Positions 33,180 through 41,755 of a stretch of DNA of 64,000 nt are shown here, piece by piece (within the stretch, counting starts at the first letter, position 1; every line of letters starts with the position of its first letter). The DNA comes from Marinibacterium sp050389775 (GTDB taxonomy: Bacteria; Pseudomonadota; Alphaproteobacteria; Rhodobacterales; Rhodobacteraceae). The notes under the pieces were generated by a model, which did no database searches, was not told the origin of the DNA, and was given only the letters and a program-made list of their open reading frames with translations. The DNA lies in NCBI RefSeq assembly GCF_050389775.1, contig NZ_CP177153.1, positions 1 to 64,000 of the forward strand, in the 5' to 3' direction. A program made the translations under genes and the position numbers.

Positions 33180-34922
33180 ATGATGTCGACAGGCCGTAAG
33201 ACCGGGCCGGAAGAGGGGCCGAATGCGGGCCCCGAAACGCATGAGACCCCCGAGACCCAGGCATCGTCCGCGGCAGCGGGCGGGGCGGCAGAGGCCGGCC
33301 GGGAGAATCCCGCCCCTGAACTTGCCCCCGATCCCGTCCCTGGCCCTGATCCGAAAGCGGACCGCCAGGCGCAACCGGAGGCCGGCACGCCCGGCCGGCC
33401 GGGGCGCGCGGGCCCTGCCGGGGCGCGCCGGCGCACCAAGCCCGCCCGCCGCGGCCCCGAGGCCGATGCCGCGCTGTTCGAGGGTCTGGCGCTGGACCTG
33501 CCGGCCGACCGGTTCCCCGATCCGGTCCTGGCCCTGACCGATCCCGGCCGGGCGGCCCTGGCCGAGGCCCTGCGGGCCAGCCTGCGCAAGGTGGCCGGCG
33601 ATCTCGACAAGCCGCCCCGGATGTTGCGCCGCCAGCGCGGCCCGCGCCGCCGGGTGCTGCTGGAAACGGTGATCGCGCTGTATGATTCGGGGCTGAAGGT
33701 CGAATGCGCCCATCTCGCCGCGGCCTCCGAGCTGACCCATTCGCGGGTGATCATCCTGTGGGTCCGGGCGCTGGAAGAGCTGCGCGCGACCGAGGCCCTG
33801 GTGGCCCTGATCGCCCGGCTCGAGGCCGATCCGACGCTGCCGGCGAAGAACCGGCGCAACCTGCTGGACCTGCGCATGCACAACCAGAGCGGGCTGATGG
33901 CCGCCGACATGCAGGTCTTTCTGCCCGGGCCGGTGCCGGCCGCGCTGGCCGATGCGCTGGCCGCGTTGCCCGCCCCGGGGATCGACTGGGTGCCGCGCCA
34001 CATGGCCGGGGTGCTGGCCGGCCAGCGCGGGCTGAGCGGGGCGGCGGCCGAGGCATTTGCCGCCGAGCTGAACTGGGGCCGGGCGGCGGTCGACCTGCTG
34101 ACCTTCCTGAAATATTACGCCTGGCCGGCCTCGGGCGGGCCGCAGCCGGGGCAGGGCGGGCCCGATGATGCGGCCGTGCGGGCCCTGGCCGGCCAGTTGC
34201 GCGACCTGGTGGTCAAGCCCGATCCCAACCCGATGGTCGAGGCCGCCCGGGCCGGCCGGTCGATCGTGCTGGTCTCGGCCCATGCCGGGCTGCCGGTGGT
34301 GGCGCCCTGGATCATGACCGACACCGGCCTGCCGCTGATCGGCATTTCGGCCAAGTCGCCGACCAACCTGACCCATCCGACCGAAAAGACCCTGGGCACC
34401 CATGGCAATTTCCAGGCCGATTTCCTGAAGGCCGTGAAGATCCTGCGCCGCGATCCGCACCTGGTCCAGCTGCTGCCCGATGGCGGGTTCGGCGGGGCCA
34501 CCAGCCTGCACCGGCTGCGCGGGCGCGAGATCCCGCTGGGGCAGGGCGCGGCGACCATGGCCTGGCAGGGCCGGGCGGCGGTGTTCTTCTTCGGCACGCG
34601 CTGGCGCGCGGATGGCCGGCTGGAGATCTACGTGCGCCCCGGCCCGGTGGCCGAGGCCGGGGGAGACCGGGCGGCCTTTGACGCGGCCTTCCACGGGTTC
34701 TACCTGGGCTGCCTGGAGGATATCGTCGCCGGCCCGGCCCGCGACATGGCCCCCGGCGGCGGCTTCTGGCGCCACCTGGTGGGCGAGCCGGCCCAGGCCC
34801 CGGGCTTTGCCCTGGCCGGCGAGGGCGGCGGGCTGTTGTCCGTGTCCGATGCGCCCGCCACATCGACCGCTGCATCGCCCGATGGTCTGGCCAATACGCC
34901 GATCCTGCCCGAACCGTCCTGA
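33180..34922 (+). CDS. LpxL/LPLAT-like acyltransferase-related protein
   Basis: The 580-residue protein has a disordered Pro/Glu/Arg-rich head of about 90 residues, then a helical region. From about residue 358 comes a part like the lipid A acyltransferase/LPLAT fold: IVLVSAHAGLPVVAPWIM, QLLPDGGFGG, and GREIPLGQGAATMAWQGRAAVFFFG before DGRLEIYVRPGP. LpxL-type enzymes use an H-x4-D/E pair, and here the residue five after His is Val, so catalysis in the usual way is doubtful. It may be a degenerate or divergent acyltransferase acting on a lipid or sugar acceptor. Start 33180 is one codon before a second ATG. The family assignment is tentative. Confidence 0.45.
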   Translation: MMSTGRKTGPEEGPNAGPETHETPETQASSAAAGGAAEAGRENPAPELAPDPVPGPDPKADRQAQPEAGTPGRPGRAGPAGARRRTKPARRGPEADAALFEGLALDLPADRFPDPVLALTDPGRAALAEALRASLRKVAGDLDKPPRMLRRQRGPRRRVLLETVIALYDSGLKVECAHLAAASELTHSRVIILWVRALEELRATEALVALIARLEADPTLPAKNRRNLLDLRMHNQSGLMAADMQVFLPGPVPAALADALAALPAPGIDWVPRHMAGVLAGQRGLSGAAAEAFAAELNWGRAAVDLLTFLKYYAWPASGGPQPGQGGPDDAAVRALAGQLRDLVVKPDPNPMVEAARAGRSIVLVSAHAGLPVVAPWIMTDTGLPLIGISAKSPTNLTHPTEKTLGTHGNFQADFLKAVKILRRDPHLVQLLPDGGFGGATSLHRLRGREIPLGQGAATMAWQGRAAVFFFGTRWRADGRLEIYVRPGPVAEAGGDRAAFDAAFHGFYLGCLEDIVAGPARDMAPGGGFWRHLVGEPAQAPGFALAGEGGGLLSVSDAPATSTAASPDGLANTPILPEPS

Positions 34923-34961
34923 CGGACGCCCGTTTCCCCGGCGCCGCCCTCCGGGCGGGGA

Positions 34962-36083
34962 TCAGCTCCAGCGGCCGAAGACCAGGACCCGGCAGGCGGC
35001 GGTGTCGGTGGCCGCGAAATCGGTGCCCCCGGCCACCCGGTAGAGCCGGATGACCACATCCGTGGCCGAGATGCCCAGCACGCAGGGGGCCAGGGCCTCG
35101 TCGAGGCCGGGGCCGCTGACATTGGCGCTGAAATCGGCGGCATCGAGGGCCAGCGAAAAGCACAGGTCGCCCGAGCCGATGAAGGGCAGGGGATAGGTCC
35201 AGCTGGCTTCCAGCCGGCCGCCGGTGGCCTGCGACAGGGTCAGCTGGGCGGTGCAGATCTGGGTGCCGTCGGCCCAGCGGACATACCGCCCGCCCCCGGC
35301 GCTGCCCCGTTCGATCACCGCCCCGGTGGGGATGCCCCCGCTGTCGGACACCGGGCCCAGCAGGTTGCCCGGCCCATAGGCATGATCGGCCCGGGCCAGC
35401 CGGCCGGGGGTGGTGTCGGTCGGGCCCTGCTGGACGGCCGCGCCGCCGATCGTGCCGGCGCTGGCGTCCAGGCTCAGGGCGGTGGTCCAGGCGCTGCCGT
35501 CGGGGCTGACCTTGATGGCGAAATCGTCCGATCCGGTGGTGCCCATCTCGGCCCGGCCGGACCAGCCGGTCTGGAACAGCAGGCTGGCGGTGTCGGCCGG
35601 CCCGGCCTTGTTGATCCGCAGCTGGTGGCCGGCCCCGCCATGGGTCAGCAGCGTGCCCGGCCCGGCCACGGCCAGCGGGTTGGCCGCATCGGCGGCGGTG
35701 CCGATGCCCAGCTCGTCGAGGCCGTCGAGCCCGGCCTGGGCGAGGGCCCAGGCGCTGCCGTCGAAGATCACGTCGGCGGCCTCGGCCAGGACATGGACCC
35801 GCCAGCCCGGTTTCGGCGCGACAAAGACCCAGCCGGTGCCGTCATGGGCGGCAATGGCCAGGTCCTGCCCGGCCCAGTCCCCCTGGCCCCCTGCGGCGAC
35901 CAGGTGCACGGCTCCGGCAGCCACGGTTTCGGGCGGCTCGACCCGGTCGCGGTCCGCGGCCACGGCCTGGACCAGCAGGTCGAGCCGGGCCAGGGCGGTG
36001 TTGTGGGTCACGTGTTTCTGGGCCTGCGAGGGCTGGATATAGGGCAGGGACAGGACGGGAGAGCTCTGGGAGCTGTCGGACAT
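34962..36083 (-). CDS. DUF2793-containing protein
   Basis: The 373-residue protein has near its start LSLPYIQPSQAQKHVTHNTA, the hallmark of DUF2793, and then a Trp-rich stretch WAGQDLAIAAHDGTGWVFVAP and GWRVHVLAEAADVIFDGSAW. DUF2793 proteins occur near phage-tail and gene-transfer-agent genes in Rhodobacterales. The C-terminal half is Gly/Thr-rich beta sequence, ending in a lectin-like part (ATDVVIRLYRV). AAGGTG precedes the ATG at 36083. It converges with the acyltransferase-like gene after a 39-bp gap. Its job here is unknown; it may be a fibre-like glycan-binding protein. Confidence 0.7.
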   Translation of the reverse strand: MSDSSQSSPVLSLPYIQPSQAQKHVTHNTALARLDLLVQAVAADRDRVEPPETVAAGAVHLVAAGGQGDWAGQDLAIAAHDGTGWVFVAPKPGWRVHVLAEAADVIFDGSAWALAQAGLDGLDELGIGTAADAANPLAVAGPGTLLTHGGAGHQLRINKAGPADTASLLFQTGWSGRAEMGTTGSDDFAIKVSPDGSAWTTALSLDASAGTIGGAAVQQGPTDTTPGRLARADHAYGPGNLLGPVSDSGGIPTGAVIERGSAGGGRYVRWADGTQICTAQLTLSQATGGRLEASWTYPLPFIGSGDLCFSLALDAADFSANVSGPGLDEALAPCVLGISATDVVIRLYRVAGGTDFAATDTAACRVLVFGRWS

Positions 36084-36303
36084 GGAAAGGCACCTTCGCG
36101 CTGGCGGATGTCGGCCAAGAGGGCTAGCGCGCGGGGCTGAACAGCCGGTGAGCAGGGCGCGCGCAGGGTGTTGCGCGGCGGGTGTGGGGACGGGGAACAG
36201 GGGCGGAAGACAGGTGCGGGGACCGGGTGGAAAGCCGCACCGGGAATGAAACGGGCGGTCTCGCAAAGGGGGGCGCAGTCCGGGGGAAATCCCCCGGAAA
36301 TCC

Positions 36304-36371
36304 TTTGAAAATGCAGAGGAAAATGATTTAGTTAAAAAGTTGAGTAACAATCCTCATAAGGATCCGAAGGC
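36304..36371 (+). promoter_or_regulatory. A+T-rich leader with hairpin over the ribosome-binding site
   Basis: This is one of the most A+T-rich stretches outside the origin (AAAATGATTTAGTTAAAAAG), so it likely holds promoters for the divergent DUF2793 gene and the small plus-strand gene. ATCCT-CATA-AGGAT at 36350-36363 would fold over part of the AGGATCCGAAGG ribosome-binding region just before the ATG at 36372 and could control its translation. Confidence 0.5.
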
Positions 36372-36545
36372 ATGTCTGACAATCTGGTTCTGGGTGTATT
36401 TACCGAGCTCGCGACCCTGGAGGGAAAGCGGAACGCCGATGGGAGCTGGAATGATACCGATATTGGCGAATTCACCACGCTTCTGCGCCGGTCGATGCGG
36501 CTGGTGGCCGATACCAAGCGCAAGGTCGAAGACGCCGACGGCTGA
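36372..36545 (+). CDS. Small hypothetical protein, 57 residues
   Basis: A 57-codon frame, MSDNLVLGVFTELATLEGKR through DTDIGEFTTLLRRSMRLVAD to KVEDADG, is preceded by AAGG and an A+T-rich promoter-like leader. Codon use matches its neighbours after the first few codons, and the amphipathic helix near residues 31-50 looks like a real fold. It does not overlap another likely gene. I recognise no family. The short charged shape would suit a regulator or a chaperone-like partner, but that is a guess. Confidence 0.55.
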   Translation: MSDNLVLGVFTELATLEGKRNADGSWNDTDIGEFTTLLRRSMRLVADTKRKVEDADG

Positions 36546-36617
36546 CCGCGACCGGGCCCGGGTCTCGTGCCGGGCCGCAAATTCCCCCGGCGCTCATTGG
36601 CTGCCGGGGGACACGGC

Positions 36618-37475
36618 TCAGCCGTAGTGGGTGGCCATCCAGTTGCCGGCAATGCCGGGGAACCGCTTTTCGAGCTCGCGATAGATCGGCTCGTAGCTGC
36701 GGCGCAGGCCGTCGTATATGTCGCCCGGAATCTCGGCCGCCTCGCCCTTGTGCACCACCTTGTCGAGATCCCCGTAATGGTCGGGCTCGAACTCCAGCCC
36801 GATGAATTCGATCACCTTGCGCAGGAACGGTTGCGGGCTGGCACTGATCTCGTCGAAGAAGCCGACCATCAGGTTGCTTTCGGGCACGCAGCCCTGCCAG
36901 CGGTCCAGGATGGCCGGATAGTCGGAGCGGGCGAAGACGTCGGGCTGATCGAGCAGGGCCTGGGGGTGTCCGCGATCGCTGCCCTGGCGTTTCATCAGCA
37001 TCCGCACATGCGACCAGCTTCGGGAGATCGGATCGCGCATGATGAAGAGGAATTTCGCGTCGGGTGAGAGGGTCAGCATGTGCTCGATCCCGGCCTTGGG
37101 CAGCAGCGAGTATTCCGGCGTCAGATCGCCGGCCAGGCGGTCGGGGCCGGCATAGGAAAAGACATTGCGATACCAGTCGTCATCCACCGCCGGATCGGTG
37201 ATCGTGGCCAGCATCCGCACGTAGAAGAAATTGTATTCCTCGTTGTTGCGGAAATAGTTGCGCAGGCTGCGCCCGGCATGTTCGTCGCGGTGCCACTGGG
37301 TCCACTGGGCATGACCGGGCACGTGGACCTGGTTGAAATACTGCACTTCTTTGACCGGCGGCAGCCAGATGTCCGGATGCCGGCGCAGGTTGCTGTGCAG
37401 CCAGGTCGTGCCGGCTTTCTGTGCCCCGATGCAATAGAAGTCGGGGGCCTTGGGGGCGAGTTTCTTTGCGCACAT
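36618..37475 (-). CDS. Sulfotransferase, paralogue of the 43.6-kb gene
   Basis: The 285-residue protein has DFYCIGAQKAGTTWLHSNL at residues 12-30, the phosphosulfate-binding loop of heparan-sulfate-type sulfotransferases (sulfotransferase family 1), PPVKEVQYFNQVH, and FLFIMRDPISRSWSHVRML near residue 143 for the 3'-phosphate. It shares most of these segments with the protein of 43574-44428, so the two are recent paralogues. It follows the large GT4-like gene by 93 bp on the same strand and is probably the last gene of that run. The acceptor may be a sugar added by those enzymes. Confidence 0.88.
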   Translation of the reverse strand: MCAKKLAPKAPDFYCIGAQKAGTTWLHSNLRRHPDIWLPPVKEVQYFNQVHVPGHAQWTQWHRDEHAGRSLRNYFRNNEEYNFFYVRMLATITDPAVDDDWYRNVFSYAGPDRLAGDLTPEYSLLPKAGIEHMLTLSPDAKFLFIMRDPISRSWSHVRMLMKRQGSDRGHPQALLDQPDVFARSDYPAILDRWQGCVPESNLMVGFFDEISASPQPFLRKVIEFIGLEFEPDHYGDLDKVVHKGEAAEIPGDIYDGLRRSYEPIYRELEKRFPGIAGNWMATHYG

Positions 37476-37568
37476 GACGGTATCTGCCCTCTTGTGGGAG
37501 CTGAGCGGAAGGGAGCCGGGGCCGGGAGCCCGGGCGCAGGATGGTGTCCCCGGGGGGCGGGACAGGGA

Positions 37569-39839
37569 TCAGTACTGGGCCCAGATCGCCGCCCACCCCG
37601 GATCGTAATCGAAAAGCGCGGCATAGCGGTCGCCGGGATCGCCGGTTTCCCTGGGGGTCTGCAGGCGGTCATGCAGATCGCGCATGAAGCCCAGGAGGGT
37701 CGGGTTGCGCATCCTGTCGAGCTCGGGGTCGTATTCGGGGGCCGGGATGATCACGTCCTGCCCGGCCGAGCGCATGATCGACACGAGCATCCGGGCAAAC
37801 AGGCTCGATGGCGCGAAGTTCACGGTGGTGCTGACGCCGCGCAGCAGGCCCAGGTTGGCGCGGGTCAGGGATTTCGGCGGGAGATAACGGATTTCCAGCC
37901 CGGTCCGGTGGACCCGGCGTATCTCGGTGCTCTCGTCATCGAGATGGATGACGTTGAGAAGCGGCTGGCCGGCCATGGCGGCCAGTTCCGACACGACCTG
38001 GATGATCGCCGGCGAGGCCGTCTCGAGGATCACCGTGATACCGTAGCGGCTGGCCGCATCGATCGGGGACATGTCCCACATCAGCGGGAATTCCTTGCCC
38101 CAGAAGGGCAGCACCTGGGTCATCTCGGCCCGCAGCGCCTTGCGCAGGCGGGACGCCGCGGGCGTATCGCTGTTGGCCAGGACGCTGACCGAGGTGAACG
38201 GCCCCGTCAGCTTGCCGACGGTGTCGATGATCGTGTCGATGTCGGTGCAATGGAGGTTGGGCAGGTCGAGGTAGATCCGGTCGAAGGCCGGTGTTGCATG
38301 CAGCCCGGCCAGCCCGGGGACATGGCCCAGCCAGAGATGGCGGATCCGCAGATGCGAAAGCAGCGCGGCAAAGCCGCTCCAGCGGATGCCGGTATTCTCG
38401 AGCCACTCGATGTCCTTGGGGGCCAGCTGTGCCCGGGCGGCGCTGTTCACGTAGATCTGGCTTGCGGGGGCGCTCATGCAGAACCGGGCCAGGCCGCTGA
38501 CATCCGGGATCTCGTCGAAATAGAGCGCGATCGGGCTGCGGTGACCAAGGTAGGTCATGGTGCTCCTGGCCAGCGCCTCGAAGAGCGACCCTTTCGAGAC
38601 GCTCCCGAGCCCCGGGCAGATCAGGGTATAGCTCTGCGTCTCGGCAATCATCGCCCCGGTGGCGTCGACCCCCTTCTGCATGGCGGTCGACACGGCCCGG
38701 TGGCTGCCCATGGTGGCCAGGCGGAGCTGGTCGAGCGCATCGGGGCCGCCATGGGCGAGATCGATGCAGGCCTCGGCGATTTCGGTGAACGACGCCAGGG
38801 CCTGGTGTGGGTGGAAGGGGGTGTAGCCCTCGAAGGCATGGGCATGCGAAATGACCGGCAGGCCGAATGTCATGGCCTCGGAGGTCTTGATCTTGAGACC
38901 GGTCGAGAATTCCATCGGCACCAGCGCCACGTCGATGTCGCGGTAGAAGTCCTCGACATCCTCGACCCAGCCGACCTTTTCGACGAACGGCAGGTCGCAA
39001 TGGTCCAGCATCTCGCAGATGGTGCCGCCGATGACGATCCTGAGCGGCGGCAGGTAGGTGCGGAACAGCGGCGCGGCGACATCCAGGAAGCGGTTCAGGT
39101 TCTGCAGGTTGATGCTGTTGCGGGCGCCCATGACCCCGATGCGCAGCTCGTGGTCGGCCGGGTCGGCGGGCCCGGCGCGCCGGGGCAGGTAGGTGCCGGG
39201 ATCGGCATGGGGCACGGTCACGACCGGCTTGGCGGTCATGGCCTGGAACAGCAGGCGTTCCTCGTCCTTGATGGCCCAGACGATATCGGCCCGGTCGAGC
39301 GCGATCTTCTCGTCGTCTTCGGTCGTGTAGAAGAACTCGGGCGCGATGCCGTAGGATCCCAGCAATTCCTTGCGCCCGGAGAACTTGTCATGGGTGTCGA
39401 GGATCCTGAGCGTGCCGCGGGGCATGAAATCGAGCGCCCGCGACAGCCAGGTGTAATTGACGATGGCCACGTCCGGCAGGATCTTGTCGCCGAGCCAGCC
39501 CAGCGTGGCCTCGAGCTGGGGGTCCCACCATTCATCGATGCCGTGATGCGTGCCGGCCGGATCGCTGTGCAGGTCCCGGGTCGGGGGCACGAGGTAATAG
39601 CCGTCCCATTCTTCCATCATCGCCTGCTGCGCCCTGGCGGGCAGCTTGCCGCGCCATTCGGCCTCGGAGGCGTAATGGACGAAATGGATCGCGGCGCCGG
39701 CATCCTGGAGCATCTTGCAGACCCGGTAGATCCGCCGTCGGTTGCCGTAATCCTGCGGATGGGTCGGCGTGGGCGAGACGACAAGCACGACGCGCCCGCG
39801 CCAATAGGTCTCTCGTGCCTTGGGATGGGCCGGTGTCAT
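37569..39839 (-). CDS. Large GT4-like glycosyltransferase
   Basis: The 756-residue protein opens with VVLVVSPTPTHPQDYGNRRR, the Rossmann start of GT4-type enzymes, followed by VAIVNYTWLSRALDFM. The second domain has LRIGVMGARNSINLQNLNRFL and VALVPMEFSTGLKIKTSEAMTFGLPVI, which carries the donor-binding glutamate region. The last 330 residues form a further domain with SVSVLANSD and EYDPELDRMRNPTLLG that I do not recognise and that may hold a second activity. Its start codon shares one base with the stop of the preceding GT2 gene (TGATG), so the two are coupled. Confidence 0.75.
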   Translation of the reverse strand: MTPAHPKARETYWRGRVVLVVSPTPTHPQDYGNRRRIYRVCKMLQDAGAAIHFVHYASEAEWRGKLPARAQQAMMEEWDGYYLVPPTRDLHSDPAGTHHGIDEWWDPQLEATLGWLGDKILPDVAIVNYTWLSRALDFMPRGTLRILDTHDKFSGRKELLGSYGIAPEFFYTTEDDEKIALDRADIVWAIKDEERLLFQAMTAKPVVTVPHADPGTYLPRRAGPADPADHELRIGVMGARNSINLQNLNRFLDVAAPLFRTYLPPLRIVIGGTICEMLDHCDLPFVEKVGWVEDVEDFYRDIDVALVPMEFSTGLKIKTSEAMTFGLPVISHAHAFEGYTPFHPHQALASFTEIAEACIDLAHGGPDALDQLRLATMGSHRAVSTAMQKGVDATGAMIAETQSYTLICPGLGSVSKGSLFEALARSTMTYLGHRSPIALYFDEIPDVSGLARFCMSAPASQIYVNSAARAQLAPKDIEWLENTGIRWSGFAALLSHLRIRHLWLGHVPGLAGLHATPAFDRIYLDLPNLHCTDIDTIIDTVGKLTGPFTSVSVLANSDTPAASRLRKALRAEMTQVLPFWGKEFPLMWDMSPIDAASRYGITVILETASPAIIQVVSELAAMAGQPLLNVIHLDDESTEIRRVHRTGLEIRYLPPKSLTRANLGLLRGVSTTVNFAPSSLFARMLVSIMRSAGQDVIIPAPEYDPELDRMRNPTLLGFMRDLHDRLQTPRETGDPGDRYAALFDYDPGWAAIWAQY

Positions 39840-40819
39840 CAGGGCTTGCCCTTGAACCCGGACAGCATCGCGATGGTGTAATTGTAGATCGCGTCCAGCT
39901 GTGCCTCGAAGTCCTCGGGGTCTTCGAGCGGGCGGTTGAACCCGGCGACCGAGCGGTAGCGCGGGGGCTGCCGCAGCAGGTATTCCAGGGCGTTGTCCAT
40001 CGCGTCGGCCGCCCATCCGTCGACCGTGGGATCGTTGATGGAATCGGACACGGCCTGCCAGGCGGAACGGCGGCGGAACCACATCTGGTCGAGCCGCCGG
40101 CGATCGACCAGATGGTCGACTTCGGCCTCGGGGACATAGAGCGCAAGGCCGCCGAGATCCGACAGTTTCCGCAACACGTCGGTTTCCTCGTTGCTCAGAA
40201 GGCTGCTTTCCGGACCCTTGCGCCCGAGTTCGGTATCGAAACCGCCGATCTGGAGGAGGGGCGCGCGCCGGAACGAGATGTTGGCGCCGGCGATCCATTC
40301 ATTGCGCTTGATGACGCGGGTGGCCCCGCCCCAGTCGACGACGGAGACATGCCCCAGCTTGCTGTCGCCCAGCCAGGCGGGCCGCGGGACGTCCCAGATC
40401 GGGCTGATCTTGCCGCCGGCAATCATCGCGGACGGGCCGAAGGATTCGAAGGCCCGGACCAGTTCGCGCAGCCAGTTGGGTTTTGCGATGGCATCGTCGT
40501 CGAGATAGGCGATGACATCGGCCCGGGTGTGCCGGGCGGCGACGTTGCGCGCATTCGACAGGCCCGGGGTCTTTTCGACCATGTAGGTCAGGTTGGGCCG
40601 GTCCTTGTAGGCCTCGCCGAACTGCGCGGCGGCGGCGTGGTCGGGCGAATTGTCGACCACGATGATCTCGTAATCCGACAGGGCCATGTCCTGGGCCAGG
40701 CAGGAGTCGATGGCCAGCGCCAGCAGGTCATGGCGGTTGTAGGTGCAGATGGCGGCCGCGATCCGCGGGGCCGGGCCGTCCGCCGCGGTCCCGGTCGATG
40801 CCTTCGCTGTGGGCTGCAT
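39839..40819 (-). CDS. GT2 glycosyltransferase
   Basis: The 326-residue protein is a standard GT2 inverting transferase. APRIAAAICTYNRHDLLALAI starts the GT-A fold, VVDNSPDH follows, and ADVIAYLDDDAIAKPNWLREL carries the DxD. EWIAGANISFRRAPLLQIGGF and ESSLLSNEETDVLRKL hold the acceptor-side acidic motif. It overlaps its neighbours on both sides as TGATG (the 213-residue gene upstream, the GT4-like gene downstream), which argues for a stoichiometric set working on one glycan. Confidence 0.88.
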   Translation of the reverse strand: MQPTAKASTGTAADGPAPRIAAAICTYNRHDLLALAIDSCLAQDMALSDYEIIVVDNSPDHAAAAQFGEAYKDRPNLTYMVEKTPGLSNARNVAARHTRADVIAYLDDDAIAKPNWLRELVRAFESFGPSAMIAGGKISPIWDVPRPAWLGDSKLGHVSVVDWGGATRVIKRNEWIAGANISFRRAPLLQIGGFDTELGRKGPESSLLSNEETDVLRKLSDLGGLALYVPEAEVDHLVDRRRLDQMWFRRRSAWQAVSDSINDPTVDGWAADAMDNALEYLLRQPPRYRSVAGFNRPLEDPEDFEAQLDAIYNYTIAMLSGFKGKP

Positions 40820-41460
40820 CAGGCGGCCTCTTCCCCGGTGACCAGCAGGCTGTGGAAGGCCACAGCGGCGGTCCGACGGTCATCTTCGGAGAGGCGGCGG
40901 AAATGGGGAAAGCGGAAGGTGAGCGTCGTCGGGCCGGTTGCCTGGTCGCGGCTTGGCAGCACCGATGTCACCCGGCGCCCGGCCGGGGTGGTCTTTTCGA
41001 GCGTGACCTGGCGTTCGGCATCGTCGTCGAAAAAGGCCAGGTGTTCGTAATTGGCCGGTTCCACGGAGTTGATCAGGTCGAGCGTGACCGTGTTCGGGCG
41101 CCCGCGGTCGATGTAACAGGTAAAGGTCAGAAGCCCGCTTTCCCCGGCCCAGCGAAACGGGTTGCCCGCATTGTCGAATTCGATCCCGTGAAAACCGCTC
41201 GACCGGGGCAGGTGTTCCATCGCGCTGAGTTCGAAGGACGAGGCCATTTCGATCTCGGTGGCCGAGACCGGTTCCTGGATGTTCAGGAGCAGGTCGCGGC
41301 CTTCCTGGTAGGCGTTGAGCAGTTGAACGGAGGATTCCAGCGCGTCGATCCGGCGGGCCTGGTGCGCGAGGGTATCCACGAGCTTGCGGACCAGGTCCGT
41401 GCCATGGAGAGAGGAAAATTCGGCTTCCAGTTGTGTCCTGTGATCTTCAAATGACTTCAT
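40819..41460 (-). CDS. Hypothetical protein coupled to GT2
   Basis: The 213-residue protein starts with a helical, probably coiled-coil head (HRTQLEAEFSSLHGTDLVRK and LVDTLAHQARRIDALESSVQ, to residue 50), followed by a beta-rich part: FHGIEFDNAGNPFRWAGESG, LTFTCYIDRGRPNTVTLDLI and RQVTLEKTTPAGRRVTSVLP. The latter looks like a jelly-roll or carbohydrate-binding fold. I recognise no family. Its stop overlaps the GT2 start (TGATG), so it probably assists that transferase, for instance as an assembly or length-control partner; that is inference from position. Confidence 0.6.
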   Translation of the reverse strand: MKSFEDHRTQLEAEFSSLHGTDLVRKLVDTLAHQARRIDALESSVQLLNAYQEGRDLLLNIQEPVSATEIEMASSFELSAMEHLPRSSGFHGIEFDNAGNPFRWAGESGLLTFTCYIDRGRPNTVTLDLINSVEPANYEHLAFFDDDAERQVTLEKTTPAGRRVTSVLPSRDQATGPTTLTFRFPHFRRLSEDDRRTAAVAFHSLLVTGEEAA

Positions 41461-41755
41461 CTTGGGAATTCTCGTCTTCTGAATTGAGGCTGGCCTGGGA
41501 AAGGGGTGGAGGGTCCGGTGTGCAACGTCTTAGGCGCCGTACTGTCTTTGCACCAGCCTGATACTACTCATTGTAAAGTAATTTCCGACGCCGTGTGGAC
41601 CTTGCGCTGCAAAGGGCGACGGGGCAAGGCCCTGCGTGACGTCAGAGGTGGCGCGGAGGGGCTGGCAGGGGGCATGTGCTCCTTCGGGGGCTGGCCCGGG
41701 ATTTTTGGGTGTTGCGCGGCAGAGCGCCGGGCCCGGTCGTGCTGCCGCGGCGTGT
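41461..41755. other. Intergenic region before the coupled GT run
   Basis: This 295-bp gap contains an A+T-richer stretch near 41555-41590 (on the minus strand GGAAATTACTTTACAATGAG, then TAGTATCAGG) that probably holds the promoter for the run ending with the 36.6-kb sulfotransferase. No gene is recognised. Confidence 0.4.
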
